From positions 20,396,802 through 20,460,801 of the forward strand of contig NC_045145.1 in assembly GCF_008831285.2 (NCBI RefSeq): 64,000 nt of DNA. The letters are read 5' to 3'. A model generated the notes under the pieces. The model saw only the letters and a list, made by a program, of their open reading frames with translations. It did no database searches and had not been told where the DNA came from. This DNA is from Nymphaea colorata. Its lineage: Eukaryota; Streptophyta; Magnoliopsida; Nymphaeales; Nymphaeaceae. Positions 13,737 through 34,062 of this stretch are shown here, piece after piece (within the stretch, counting starts at the first letter, position 1; each line of letters starts with the position of its first letter). A program made the position numbers and the translations under genes.

Positions 13737-14600
13737 ACTGAATGGTAATTTTGGTTCTCCAGTGCCACCCGTTTCACTCATAAGGGTCATCCAATCTATC
13801 ATAATAGAAAGTTGACAGAAAAATAATGCAAAAACGATTGACATTTTCATCATATAATATTAGTTCATATAGGTTTCTTCTACTTTCTTATTTCAACTGT
13901 CCGAGTGACTTTTTCACTACATATAAAAAAGTTGAATGGTTACCCTAGCTTTTCAGAGCCATCTAACCATAGTTGTCATATTAAACATTATAAGTATTTA
14001 CGAGAAAAACAAAGAAAAAAAGGTGTAATATTAATTTATACATTTTTCTTTTTATTTTTCTATGCTTTAGATAAATGACTTTGGTAAAAAAGAATGTGTG
14101 ACTTTAGATAGCCATAACACTCAATCTATACATATATATAGATATATATATATATATATATTTTATTTATTTATTGAATGTAAACCGTTTAACATTACTG
14201 CCGGCACATTGCAACTTTTGAACCCGACTGTCTCGCTGGTTGTGTTGGGATTTAGTTACGGGGACATGCACTTGTTTACCTCCGTCAGGTTTGGTGTAAA
14301 TAAATTTTGCTTCACGACTCCGAATCATCGATCGCTGATGTAGATCATGTCATGTAACCTTTATCTTTAGCTAATGGCAAACAAATAGCCGCTTCCTCAA
14401 AATCTCCCATTGCTTCCTCCAGAAAAAACGGAGGTTGACGGAGAAAAATAATTTGTAAAAAATGCCTCTATCAAACGAATTTATCTAAAACCTTCACCGA
14501 CAACGAAGGTCGAAATCACTTGATGGTCCATCATGCATAATCTCCACATTGCAGTCTGTTGCTTATCGGATCAGAACTGCTTCTCGAGTAACGGCTCCTC
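12258..14600. other. Spacer right of HOP2 with microsatellites
   Basis: No gene supported. The first 120 bases are the HOP2 leader and promoter. The rest is AT-rich with compound microsatellites at about 13674-13735 (AT, then GT, then GA) and about 14130-14160 (AT). The short open frames over these arrays only translate the repeat. Confidence 0.5.
13674..13735. repeat. Compound (AT)n(GT)n(GA)n microsatellite
   Basis: Directly visible consecutive AT, GT and GA dinucleotide tracts. A similar GT-then-GA compound occurs at about 41405-41433. Confidence 0.9.
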
Positions 14601-14706
14601 CAGGGTTGACCGATCTGATAAAGCCAATCTCCAGCTTGGCTGACAAAGTCAACATGAATCGCGCTGGGCAGATTTGTACAGCAGAAGATAACGCTGAATG
14701 CCAATA

Positions 14707-15257
14707 TTAGTCAAAGATAGAGGAGATCTTCTCAATGGCGGTTGTAAAACCGATCGCTCTTTGTATAAATTCATGTAGTGCCTCATGGAAAATACAGAAG
14801 AAGGAAGAAACCTTGCGAGAGAGTCCACTGCGCAATCGGGCTTCAACCACCGTATGATCGTGAATGAGCTCCAGGAGCAGTTGTTCGAGCGATTGTTTTT
14901 CTTCCTTCCTCAGCTTCCCCGATGCTTTGCAAGGTGAAGGAAGGCGGGAACCATGTTGAAATGGCCCTTCTGTTGAAATAACTCCTTGATGGGCACATGG
15001 GATGGAAATCAAATTCATGGGGTACAAGTCGGCAAAGATGATCGGGCCTTGTTCGCCTCAAATTACGCGTCTCATGGAAAGATGATTGGAACGTCGTCTG
15101 TATCCAGTTCCATGCCGGAGAATTTCAAGTTCACCGGAAACCGCTTCCCAACCTTAAGGAAGACCCTATCAAAAGTCTTCACATCCAGCAGCCAAAAGGC
15201 GACGGTAACTCCTTCAAACATATTTAGTAATGGACTATGTTTTAGCATGAACCACAA
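14707..15257 (-). pseudogene. Decayed copy A of an unidentified gene, - strand arm of an inverted duplication
   Basis: Read on the - strand this arm encodes WLLDVKTFDRVF, RFPVNLKFSGMELDTDD and then, after an in-frame stop, SLEQLLLELIHDHTVVEARL. The same motif order is found on the + strand in the adjacent arm (15260-15842). The nucleotide match is visible, for example 15103-15143 (reverse complement) against 15382-15422. The in-frame stop between the two halves marks decay or a missed intron. I do not recognise the family; the translation suggests a small soluble plant protein. Confidence 0.5.
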
Positions 15258-15259
15258 TT

Positions 15260-15842
15260 ATGGAAGGATCGATCATGAACATGATGGAGCTCGCCAAGCA
15301 GTTGATACGAAATGTTGCGTGGTTTAGCAGCTCATGGCTGGATGTTGAGGATTTTAGTGGGTCTTCTTTGGGCTTGATGAGCGGATTTCCGGTGAACTTA
15401 ACATGGTCCGGCATGGAGCTGGAAGCAAATGACATTTCGATCGTCTTTCTTGATGTTGGAAGCTTGAGGCCAACTAAATCCGTTCATCTTTTCCCGACTG
15501 CACCCCATCAATTTTATCTCCATTACATTGAGCACTAAGAAGTAAGCAATGGGTACATCGGATCAACAAATGCTGACGGAGCTCACTGACAAGAATACTC
15601 TGGTGGAAGCCGCATTGTGCGATGGGCTCGCCGCTCTTCTTTGTCTTGGGCATAGTGACATGTGGAACGAAACAGTGCGGCTCGCTGCTCTTATCGGAGA
15701 ATCTGTAGCGTGGGGAGGTTTTACCGAAGATGAAGGGCCATCAAGTGATTTCCACCCTCGATGGACGACGGATGGATGCCCTCGCCTTCCGACGCAAAAG
15801 GTGAGGGGTTGTTTTTTTCTAATTTTAGATAATTTTATTTGA
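15260..15842 (+). pseudogene. Decayed copy B of the same unidentified gene, + strand arm
   Basis: The + strand arm encodes SWLDVEDFSGSSLGL, GFPVNLTWSGMELEANDIS and a stop at about 15538, then in another frame TELTDKNTLVEAALCDGLAA and WNETVRLAALIGESVAWGGF, ending at a possible donor near 15800. Order and spacing mirror copy A. The two halves are out of frame with each other, so either an intron was missed or the copy is broken. A possible further exon with a donor lies at about 15920-15974. No function is assigned. Confidence 0.5.
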
Positions 15843-15854
15843 TATGGGCCGGAA

Positions 15855-17682
15855 TCCTATATATATATATATATATATATAATCTCAGACTAATTTCAAG
15901 GGGTTATTTTGCTGCTCTAGCTAGTCTCTTCCATCGCCGGAGCCGTTAAAACCATGTCGCCCTTTTCCATCAGGTATGGTTTCCAATCTATAGCCAGCAA
16001 CGTCACCTGAGCTACTTATGTTGAAAACTCATTAATATTTGACTGTATTAATCCAAATCATATTATTTGAATATTTGTTCGACGTGCTTAACATTTTGAG
16101 TATTGCTTCTCCACATTATCATTAATCTAAATACTTGTTATCTAAAATTACCGGTTTTACGTCATACCTAGTATTGCATGTGGCAACAACAGTACCCAAA
16201 CTCGATCTGTCTGAATGGAAACACACAAAACTCAGGCCTCGAACTTGAAATGTTTGAGCCCGGTTTCAATCGCGCGTTGACTTGGGAAATGAAACTCCCA
16301 AAGGTCCGAAAACATGAAAACAAGCACAATAATATTTGCCCAAGATCCAAGAACACAAAGTAGGCACGACAGTAACAGCGGAACGAACGACCAACGAAGC
16401 GTAATTTCTACAAGGGATCGTTTCTGAATTTCATATACAACCTATACAACCACAACTAACCATTATAACGCACAAGCTTATTAAACATTCGCACTATAAC
16501 GATTCCTAACATCGTCTACCATCCACCTGCACCTTATATTTACCCAAGACGTTATTACATAGGCGAAATTGATGCGTGTGTGTGTGCGTTCTCTAAAGTT
16601 CCAACTAAGTGACCAGGTTAAGAGAACCGTGCAATGAACTCCTGAATCAGTTTTAACTGGCGATCACAGAAGATCTCGACACCCTTGAATCTTGAATCAT
16701 CAATAAACCCTCTCCAAACATCCAAAACACGATGTTAAGTAGGTCTTAGTTTTTAAAGTAGGGCAAACCGCATCCGCACCATTACAATGTTTTCCACTTA
16801 TAAGAATTAATGTGAATTAAATTGAGATCACATAAAAACAGCATTCCACATTACACCCTTCCCTCTTGAGGAACTTGCGCACGCATAGAGCCTCGGCGAG
16901 AAAACAGGATTGAGGAGCACTACAATTGGAAAGAGCTTGCGTGTAATCAAACGGAAGGAGTGTAACGTTATCCTAAGCGGCGGTTGGATACAAAGCACAT
17001 GAAGCTCGAAATGCACACCAACAAAAAGAACTGAGAAATTTACTTGTCCATTACATGATATGAGGCACATAGAAACCCAAAGTTCACAAACTTATTCAGG
17101 TTCAAGCACATACAAGCCGTAGAAACGCTGCTCAAACACAGGTGAACGTACAAAAAAAATCAACAAACTAGATTGATGCCCTGGTCGATAAATTTGTTGC
17201 ACACAAGACCAACAAATTGGAAAACATTTCGAAGTCAACAATTGCGAAGTAAACGAACTTCAGCCGTTTTAAGATTACACGGTAAAAGTATATAAAAACA
17301 TGGTAGCTTGGAAGTTCTTGTGTGGCCCTCAAGAGAATAGGTGACATCAAATGGCAGTTACATTAACATATCTTAGCCAAGCGACCACAAGGTTCCACAA
17401 GCAGCGAAAGCTTCTGTTGTGACAGGTCAAGCGTTGATTAAAATGCCTCCCCTGGTCCACGGCAACATCTTTCCATGACATGAAAAAGTATTAAAACTAA
17501 GTGCGCAAAATGGTAGATCCAGTCGGAGTATTTCTAAGTTTTGGCTGCACCAGCTCTCTCCTCTCTCACACCAACCTGCGTGTAGGTCCAACACGTGGAC
17601 TGCATCTCAGGTTCAATTTCCGTGGGCATTACACTTCGGTCAACACGCTCGGTGTTGAGAGATAATGGCTGAATGTGAGATC
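15855..17682. other. Spacer without supported genes
   Basis: AT-rich DNA with an AT microsatellite at about 15859-15881. The right part (about 16560-17680) could be the 3' UTR of the tentative - strand locus ending at 17683, but no polyadenylation evidence can be given. Confidence 0.35.
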
Positions 17683-20600
17683 CTACTGGCTTTCAGGATG
17701 GCTGGGGTGGACTTTGAGCACCCCCAACCCCTCCTTTTTCTGTGTAAATATATGCATGAAGACAAGAAAACTGTCCAGACAACTGACTCATCATTCAACA
17801 AATAAGAACAACCAATGAGAGATAAGTGAGATTTGACGGGGTCACAACATTAGTTTTCATTCTCTAATTTCCAAGAAGAGATCAAATAACAATTGAAAGA
17901 TCGAAGTTGTAACAACAGATTATGACATAAGAAATTATAATCCATAGTGAAAGAGTATATAGAAAATAAAACAGCTGGCAGCATGCCAACATTCTTATTG
18001 CTTCATGCTTAAGAGGTTGCAACCGAAGCAACAAATCACAGCACAAACATATGTTAGCCAGGAGAAAAAGAGGTTGAATGCGATGGTAAATGCTTTTAAC
18101 AAGGCAAGTTGCTTAAAATGAAACACTAAACCTAGGTATGGAGTAAGAGACAGACAGCACCCAAACCTACTCTCTCTCCATTTTTCTCTCCCTCTCTAAG
18201 TCAAATGGGTACAACAGATAGAACAAGTGCAGCAACCATCTCTATGTCTCACTAAATGCATGACAGTGAACATCAACAAGAGATCAATGACTTGTTTCAG
18301 TAGCCACAGGCATTAGGTGCCATTATCTACTTTCCTTATTTAATATGTGTGTGTGTGTGTATCACACACCAATTTTGACCTGTCTGAGTGCTAACTGAAC
18401 ATAAAAAACCTTCTTCTCAAGTGACAACAGGAACAGTTGCTAACAGTAACCTTCCTATACTTTCCTTATACTATGACTAAGTTCATGATTTTATTTGAAG
18501 CTTAAAAAACTAAACGTCATCAATGGGGATACGATTAACCAATCTAAAAAGGCAGAGGCCTTGAGCCATCCAATCACATATATTGACATTTATAGGTTGT
18601 CAAGAACGAGACAAACATTTATCTGCAGAAAACCAAGAACAGATAACATTGCCTCAGCTATACCATCCTCAGCTATCCACTCTTAACAGTCACATTCGAT
18701 TGCATGCAAGCTCCAGATGCAGGTGCGCACCATTTTTTATAAAACACGGATATATATATACACATATATTATAGACACACAGAGATATACATATATATTA
18801 TAGACACACAGAGAGACGATAAATGAACGGTGCACCCCAAAGTTTTGGTGTCCCACTCCCCCAGGCTAAATGACATTCTCTTACTCGAGCTGATGACATA
18901 AACAAATTTGACATAGCTTTTCCACAAATCATGTTTTAATTCATGGTTTGGGGAATAAAATCATGATTTCTTATCCCAACAAATTTTCATGCATATCCAT
19001 CAAAGGTTCTTATTTTGTTAAATAAGCTAAATAGAATACATCTATCAAACATTTTCGCTATTTGATCATTGTATGATATTAGGGCAGGGAAAACAAGGAT
19101 ACAAAAAACTCGGAGCACACAAATCACTATCATTTGCCAACTATCAGGGAACACAAAGGGCACAGAAAAGTTGGCACACATGAATGGTTTAGCCTCTTTG
19201 AACTGATTCTGAACCATCCAATTTGATTAATAGCTCACAAGATGTTATGTGTAAAGTTACTCTTTCAAAGTACTACTTATTTATTTTTTAATACTTTTGG
19301 TGTGACAAGTTGCGAACCATTAATTAAGTTTATCATACAACCAATCATCAATGCACATAATCCTCATAAATACTGAGTCAGGTATCATGAAATTATAATT
19401 ATATATATATATATACATATATTTATTCACCCCATGTGACAAAGCTCCTGGCATGGTTCGTTATCTAGCTTCTCAACCAAAACCTAAACGGCATTGTACA
19501 ACAAAAGAATCTTGAGCTTCTCAACCACTCAACTAAGATCATCATCAAACTGTAACTTAACTACATCAGTTGAGCTCCCACAGTAATACTCCAGTTAAAT
19601 AACAAGTGGCTTTATATTTAAATAGTGCTGGAGAAAAAGATGGAAAAGCACAGGGCCAAGTGATGCACAGAAGATCACAAAATCATCCCTTAGATAGATA
19701 ATCCATTGTTACAAAAAACGTGTACGGGTATTATACGACGAAGAAAAAAAGGGGTATAATACGACAAAATTGTATATCTCGAGAATAAAACATGAAAATC
19801 TCGGCAAATTTTAAAAAAATTTAAAACATTTAATAAATCCTAAAATTATAAAAAAATCATAAAAAATATGAGAAAAACAAAAAAACGTGTATAATATGCG
19901 TTTTTTTCACTTTTTTATGTTTTTTTAAAAAAGACGCATTTTATATGGGTATTATACGGCTGACTATGTTTTGCCATATTATATGTGTCTTTTTTCAATA
20001 AGATGCGTTTTTTGTGACAGTGAGATAATCACAAAGCCAGTCAAGTGGTTCCAAGTAAGAGACGACCACAATATGCATCAAAATGGGTATGCACCAGCAA
20101 TAGCTAGATATGTTACAAATAAATTGCACCATAAGACATAAGTGATAATCGATATGCTCCTATGCACAAATAGGCTGCTTCTCAAACTCAAGATGGTTGA
20201 TTCTTAAGTTGTACATCTCCAATCTGGGAAATGGAGAGTGAAACTAAATGATTGGTTAAGCATTAATAAATATCTGACCAATTTGATTTCTAGTCAATAT
20301 CCGGCGCTGCATTGTTTTACCAGGTTCTGGAATCGTTGCTTTGTGAGCATCTGATTGTGCAATATGAAACCAGAACCACTGCTCGGTGGTTCATAAATTT
20401 CAGTGATGATGTCAGCCATAGCATGAAACCATCTTTGCAGTAAATACAGGGTTTAACCAATAGCTTAATAAGAGTCTCAGGTGAACGTCAAAGAGTCTAT
20501 CTGCACATCACCCATAATAAGTAGCATGGTTATACAGATAAGCACCCTGTGTTGACGTTGGTACTTCAAATTGAAGGTGTGGGTTCTTGGACACATTGTA

Positions 20601-23600
20601 GCATATTTTGCATTGTGGCTGGGTCAGACTTGATCCAAAACAACTCTATAATTTTAGCAAAACATGGACCCAGCATTCTCATCTCCACCTTCAGCTCCTT
20701 CCCAGACCCTTCAGTGCAACCCGATGACAGATAGTGAAAATGTTCGGCTGCTGGTGACAACCAGCGATGCACAGCAGTGGCCTGCGGTGGCGAGGTAAGT
20801 TGTGGTTTCCACCTTTTTTTCCTTGTTTTAATTAAGCTAGGATTTTTGAGTTTGATGTTTATGAGTTTGACATTTCTAAAGTTTCACCAATCTTTGCTAA
20901 CTTTCGTAGTTATTGAGTTTTTTCATTTCAGCTTTCTGCTTTGAACTGGTCTATTTCTGATTTTGCTGTTTGTGTCGATTTTGGGTTTGATTTTAGCCAT
21001 GAGAAACGAGCTTTCTTCCACTGGACATTTCAAACAAAGCTCATAGTGATTGTGTAACAGTGACACGTGCAGACTACACACATAACATGAGTGACAACAA
21101 TAACGAAGAAGGTGGTAGACATAATGTATGTGTACGAGAGAGAAAGAGGAAAACATGAAGGTGAAACAGTATTAATATAAATTTCATGGATAAGATCCTA
21201 AATAATGATGGCAAGGTGTGTTCAAGACAGGATGCCCTCAGGAGGCAGTGAATTTTTATAGCAAATCATTCCAAGTCGGTCAACAGACTCAACACTGAAG
21301 ATAGTCTTGGTGGCCATGCTCTCCCAGGCATCTCTCTGAGGACAATGTTTTCCTTGTACTCCTGTGCAGGAAGAAGTTAAACGAACACTTTTCACTAAAA
21401 AGCAGGAGGAGCCCCAAGCACAGAGAGGTTCAGATTGTCGTTTCAGTGGTCATGGGACATAGTGGGGACAGACATGAGTGCTACAGCTTTAAATTTTTCC
21501 AACAGTAGGAGGTTGCTAAAGCGGAATGACACAACTAATATTGTTTTTATTCCTAAGGTTGTTGCTGCAGTCATGATGAATGGTTTCAGACGAACAGACT
21601 TTTGTAATGCCGTATATAAAATCACTGTGAGGGTAACAGTCAATAGGACGAGGTAAGCATTGCAAAGAACTATTTCTTCAAAACAAAGAACCTTCCTCGA
21701 AGGAAGATTGATACAGGAGAGTTTTTTGATAGGCCATGAGATGGATTCTCCAAACAAAAGCACACACGAACATATTTTGTTCAAGACCAACCAGGTAAAG
21801 GCCAACAAGTGGACTGGAGCTTTCTGAAAGCGACTTATACTTTTTTGGGTTCAACGATTGGTGGATTAGTTGAATTATGAACCGGATACTAACTTGAAGC
21901 TCAATGGTTGCCATAAATGAGGAACCAGTATCAAGTTTGCACATAACCTGTCTAATTTTGAAGAGTATTTAGGATTAAGGGTAAGCAAAAATCGAGCATG
22001 ATCACATTACAAAAAAAATTGTGCTCCCCATGATGAAAAGAAATTTAAATATTTGGAAGTTCCCATTTTTCTACGTCACACGGACTCACCAAAACAGCAG
22101 CCACACCCAAGTTGACATGAATCGGGTGCAGGACTGCAGTTCCGGCTTTGACACCCATCTCACTGGGTCAAGCACCACAAATCCGGCGCAGTCAAACAAT
22201 GTAGAGGTCATTTTTGTCTGCTTTTCAGTTTTTTTGTTTAGAAATGATTCTTCTGCTTTCCAATTTTTTCTGTATCTTTTATACTGTTCTTAGTATTTCA
22301 CCACATTTTGCAGTCCAATACTGGATATTATATGCAGCTTATAACTTTATATACCACACATGCCATATGGTCTTTATACGTATAATGTGCATAAGTTTTG
22401 TTAATCAGTTCTGATACATATATTACCAGCTTTGTTTTATATATGTTATATATAAAGTGTAATATATGTTGTATATTTATACAGTTGTAAATTTACAATA
22501 TTATATATATATGACAGCTACTTATTTATGCCTACTTAGGTTATAATTGTAAAATCTTATAATCAAACTCCAAAGTATGTATATTACACGGAAGAAATAG
22601 AGTACTACAGATTTTGAAATATATAATGTGACTTTGTATTATATATATGCAGACAACATCGCTGCACCCATGCACCCATGTGACATAGCATCTTTTCAGC
22701 AATCTCTAATCCTCGCCTCCTCGGTATGTAACTCTCTTTTCAGCAAAGTGTGAAGTGTTGATTCATGGGTAATTGAATCAGTGTCATTGACAACAGAGCA
22801 GGATTGGACAGATCAAATCCATGCTATTAGTACGTGAGTTTCAATCCTCCGAATAAAGTGGGGATGAGCTTGAATGACTTGTTAATTCTTTCCTATAGGG
22901 TCTTCCAATGATCATAAAAAAGAAACACCTTTCAGGGTCTAACGTTTTCACTCCCAATGTTGAAGGAGGTTAGGGCATTAGGAACATTATGCGGCCCTAT
23001 TAGGCCCTACTGAACAGAATTTGGGCATCAAGGAAATCATTATTGATATAACAGATATACGATAGAAACGGCATATGGTTACTTTCAAAAGGACACAAGA
23101 ATTCCTATAGTTGGAAAGGGGGCAAAGTACAGATTCAATAAATCAGATTGACGAAAAGCCTATGGAAAATCGGCAGTGTCAAGCTCGTCGAATTTTGGCT
23201 GGATTGTTGGTTGAGGATCCCCGTGCATCATGTTTTTGGAGGTGGAACTGACTGACTCTCAAAGCATCAAAATTTGAAAAGAAAAAAAAAAGGTTCCCTC
23301 TTAATTTCTTAAAGCATGCCCTGCTAAGCCATCTGTACAGTTAAATGGTGAGAGATGCCTTGGAGTGATGAACCTTGCATTGGCATCATTTATTGCAGTA
23401 AACATTTATCATAGTCTATGAAATTGCTACTTTTGTGCTGCACTAAGTCTTTAGAATGATGATAGAACCACAATGTAGCATGGGACTCTACAGAATCCGA
23501 TGCATAGAATTATTAATAAACAACAGCACTAAAGATAGGCATGCTTCATCTGACAGCAATATAAGTGAGCAGCTGTGCACACTGAGAAACCCATCCAAAA

Positions 23601-24725
23601 AATCATGGACAAATTACTAAAGCACAACACCTAGATTAGTGCAATGTTCATTGGCTGCAGATGGAGAGCAATTCTCACACATGCAGATCTCTAAGTAATA
23701 AAACAGATTAACCAAAGATGAACTTGGAATTATAACCCATATAAGTAGCAATTCAAATAGACCGAAACACATCAACAACAGGTAATAGGCAAATACGAAA
23801 AAGATAGTACATTTAAACGTCATCACAAGGCAAAGCCCAATATCTACCTTGATTTGAAAAGTCATTATAAATTTTGATAAACTACCAAGAAAATGTAACA
23901 AGAAAGCAAGAAATGAAAGAAACCAAGAAGTAACACTAAAAGAAACTATAAGGTCAAATAATAAAAGGTATTAACATGATTTATAGTCAGCAGTATACAA
24001 ATGTAAAGTGTTGAATAAACAGAGAACTCAATGTAATGCAGCAAAAAGGAATGAATCAGCATAAGGATATTCTCACAAAGGAAAAGAATATTTAACTAGC
24101 AAGCCAAAGTTTGAATACTTACCGTGCATAAAAGACACCAGAAATCATCTGCCCTACCATAAAAAGGCAGTGAATCATGTTAGAAGAAATTTTGCAAAAA
24201 AATAAACAGACCTCTATGATATCTTCTTACTGAAATTACATTTAACTCGTATTGGAAAAGCTATGGAACATCATTAGCAGAATAAAAGAACAGAGTGGTT
24301 AACTATTCACCAAATAATTGGTGCTTCAAGCCACATAGCCTCCAGGACCACCAAAAGAATGTCAGCTTAGGGAGCAGTATTATAGAAAGGCAGATATTAT
24401 GGAGAGAAAGTTAATTATCTCCTATTCATCGCACAAGATCACGCATTAATCAGCAGATGTTGACACCTTCCAGAGACACATACATGGGACCAATGAATAC
24501 TCTGAAGCTATGCTTCTAAGATGCACATTTTCTAACAGCCCAAAAGTGCTCCATTACAAATGATAGACCAACCACTTGGAAAGACACTACAATCATCTGG
24601 CTAGGGCATATGACTAAAAGTTTTGACTATTGAGCTACCCAGCAAACAAACCAGGGTACCTTCTTTCTGCTGTCTTCAACCATCAAAACCATTGTTATAT
24701 TTGCCTCAGAGAACTGCCATAAGCC
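17683..24725 (-). CDS. Tentative spliced small protein gene of unknown function
   Basis: Four exon-like blocks lie on the - strand. Block a (24725-24660) reads GLWQFSEANITMVLMVEDSR then KK. Block b (24153-24123) reads QMISGVFYAR. Block c (20432-20321) reads WFHAMADIITEIYEPPSSGS, GFILHNQMLTKQRFQNL. Block d (17739-17683) reads KKEGLGVLKVHPSHPESQ and stops. Blocks b, c and d have AG acceptors and GT donors and join in phase, giving a 64-aa product from an ATG at 24148. Block a ends in phase 0 whereas b needs one base of carry-over, so either a is non-coding leader, an exon is missing (24361-24310 is a weak candidate), or the gene is broken. The b-c intron is about 3.7 kb and the c-d intron, about 2.6 kb, holds a hAT MITE. 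The locus lies just downstream of PRP4 on the same strand. I do not recognise the protein. Confidence 0.4.
18752..18815. repeat. Short tandem duplication in AT/CA-rich DNA
   Basis: Two adjacent copies of a unit of about 30 bases containing ATATTATAGACACACAGAGA. Seen directly; probably replication slippage next to an AT microsatellite. Confidence 0.7.
19704..20022. mobile_element. hAT-type MITE with 8-bp target duplication
   Basis: A 319-bp AT-rich non-coding element with terminal inverted repeats of the form CAYTGTYACAAAAAACG at 19704-19720 and 20006-20022. It is flanked by the exact 8-bp direct repeat AGATAATC at 19696-19703 and 20023-20030. An 8-bp target duplication with ends starting CA is the hallmark of the hAT superfamily. 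It has no coding capacity and would depend on a transposase elsewhere. It lies inside the c-d intron of the tentative gene at 17683-24725. Confidence 0.85.
20664..20794 (+). other. Exon-like open frame of unknown origin
   Basis: An ATG at 20664 opens 43 codons beginning MDPAFSSPPSAPSQT and ending with WPAVA at a good GTAAGT donor (20795). Codon use looks coding and the Ser/Pro-rich start resembles transposase or transcription-factor N-termini, but no in-phase downstream exon was found. It may be a captured or decayed exon. Confidence 0.25.
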
Positions 24726-25412
24726 CTGAATGAAAGACAGAATTAGCACCTCCAGGACTACCAAAGAACTACTTAAAAAAAAAAAGAGTTCTATCTAGGG
24801 AATGAGAAATAAAGTAATCTTCCATTTAATACATAGACACGCCAACACAGAAAAATACCAGCCAAAATCAAGCGCATAAGCAGCTAACAATTTTACTCTT
24901 GTATCTTTTTGTCAGAACTGTGATCCGTATGAAATGCCACAAAACAAAAAGGCTGATAAATATACTTTTCTAAGGAGCAATTAGACTATCCAGGTCCGAC
25001 TTCTGAATTCGAATATGAATTATCATGATATATACATAGCACGTTTAAAACTCGTCTTTTAGTAATAAGAAGCTGAGGCTTAAGAGGATTTCAAAGAATG
25101 GGGTGAAAAGAAGTGTACACATATTCATAGAGCTCATCATCAAAAATGATTTACAAGAGATGAAACGCCTTTGACGAGTTATCTTACAATAGAAACAGAA
25201 TATATTCGACTGAAAAGACTCGCCAAGTAAGAGAGCTCTCCAGAGTGGCTGTGTTAAGCTCACGATCAGCAAGAAGTCTGCACTGCTTGCACTTGGTCCA
25301 AGTGACACAGATAGAGACAAGCAAATGCCCAATGATCAGATGGCTGAATAAAAGATTCAAATGCATAGCTAACTCAACAGCAGTTCTGGATCAGAAATAT
25401 CAGCATCTTTAT

Positions 25413-34062
<8,650 letters not shown>

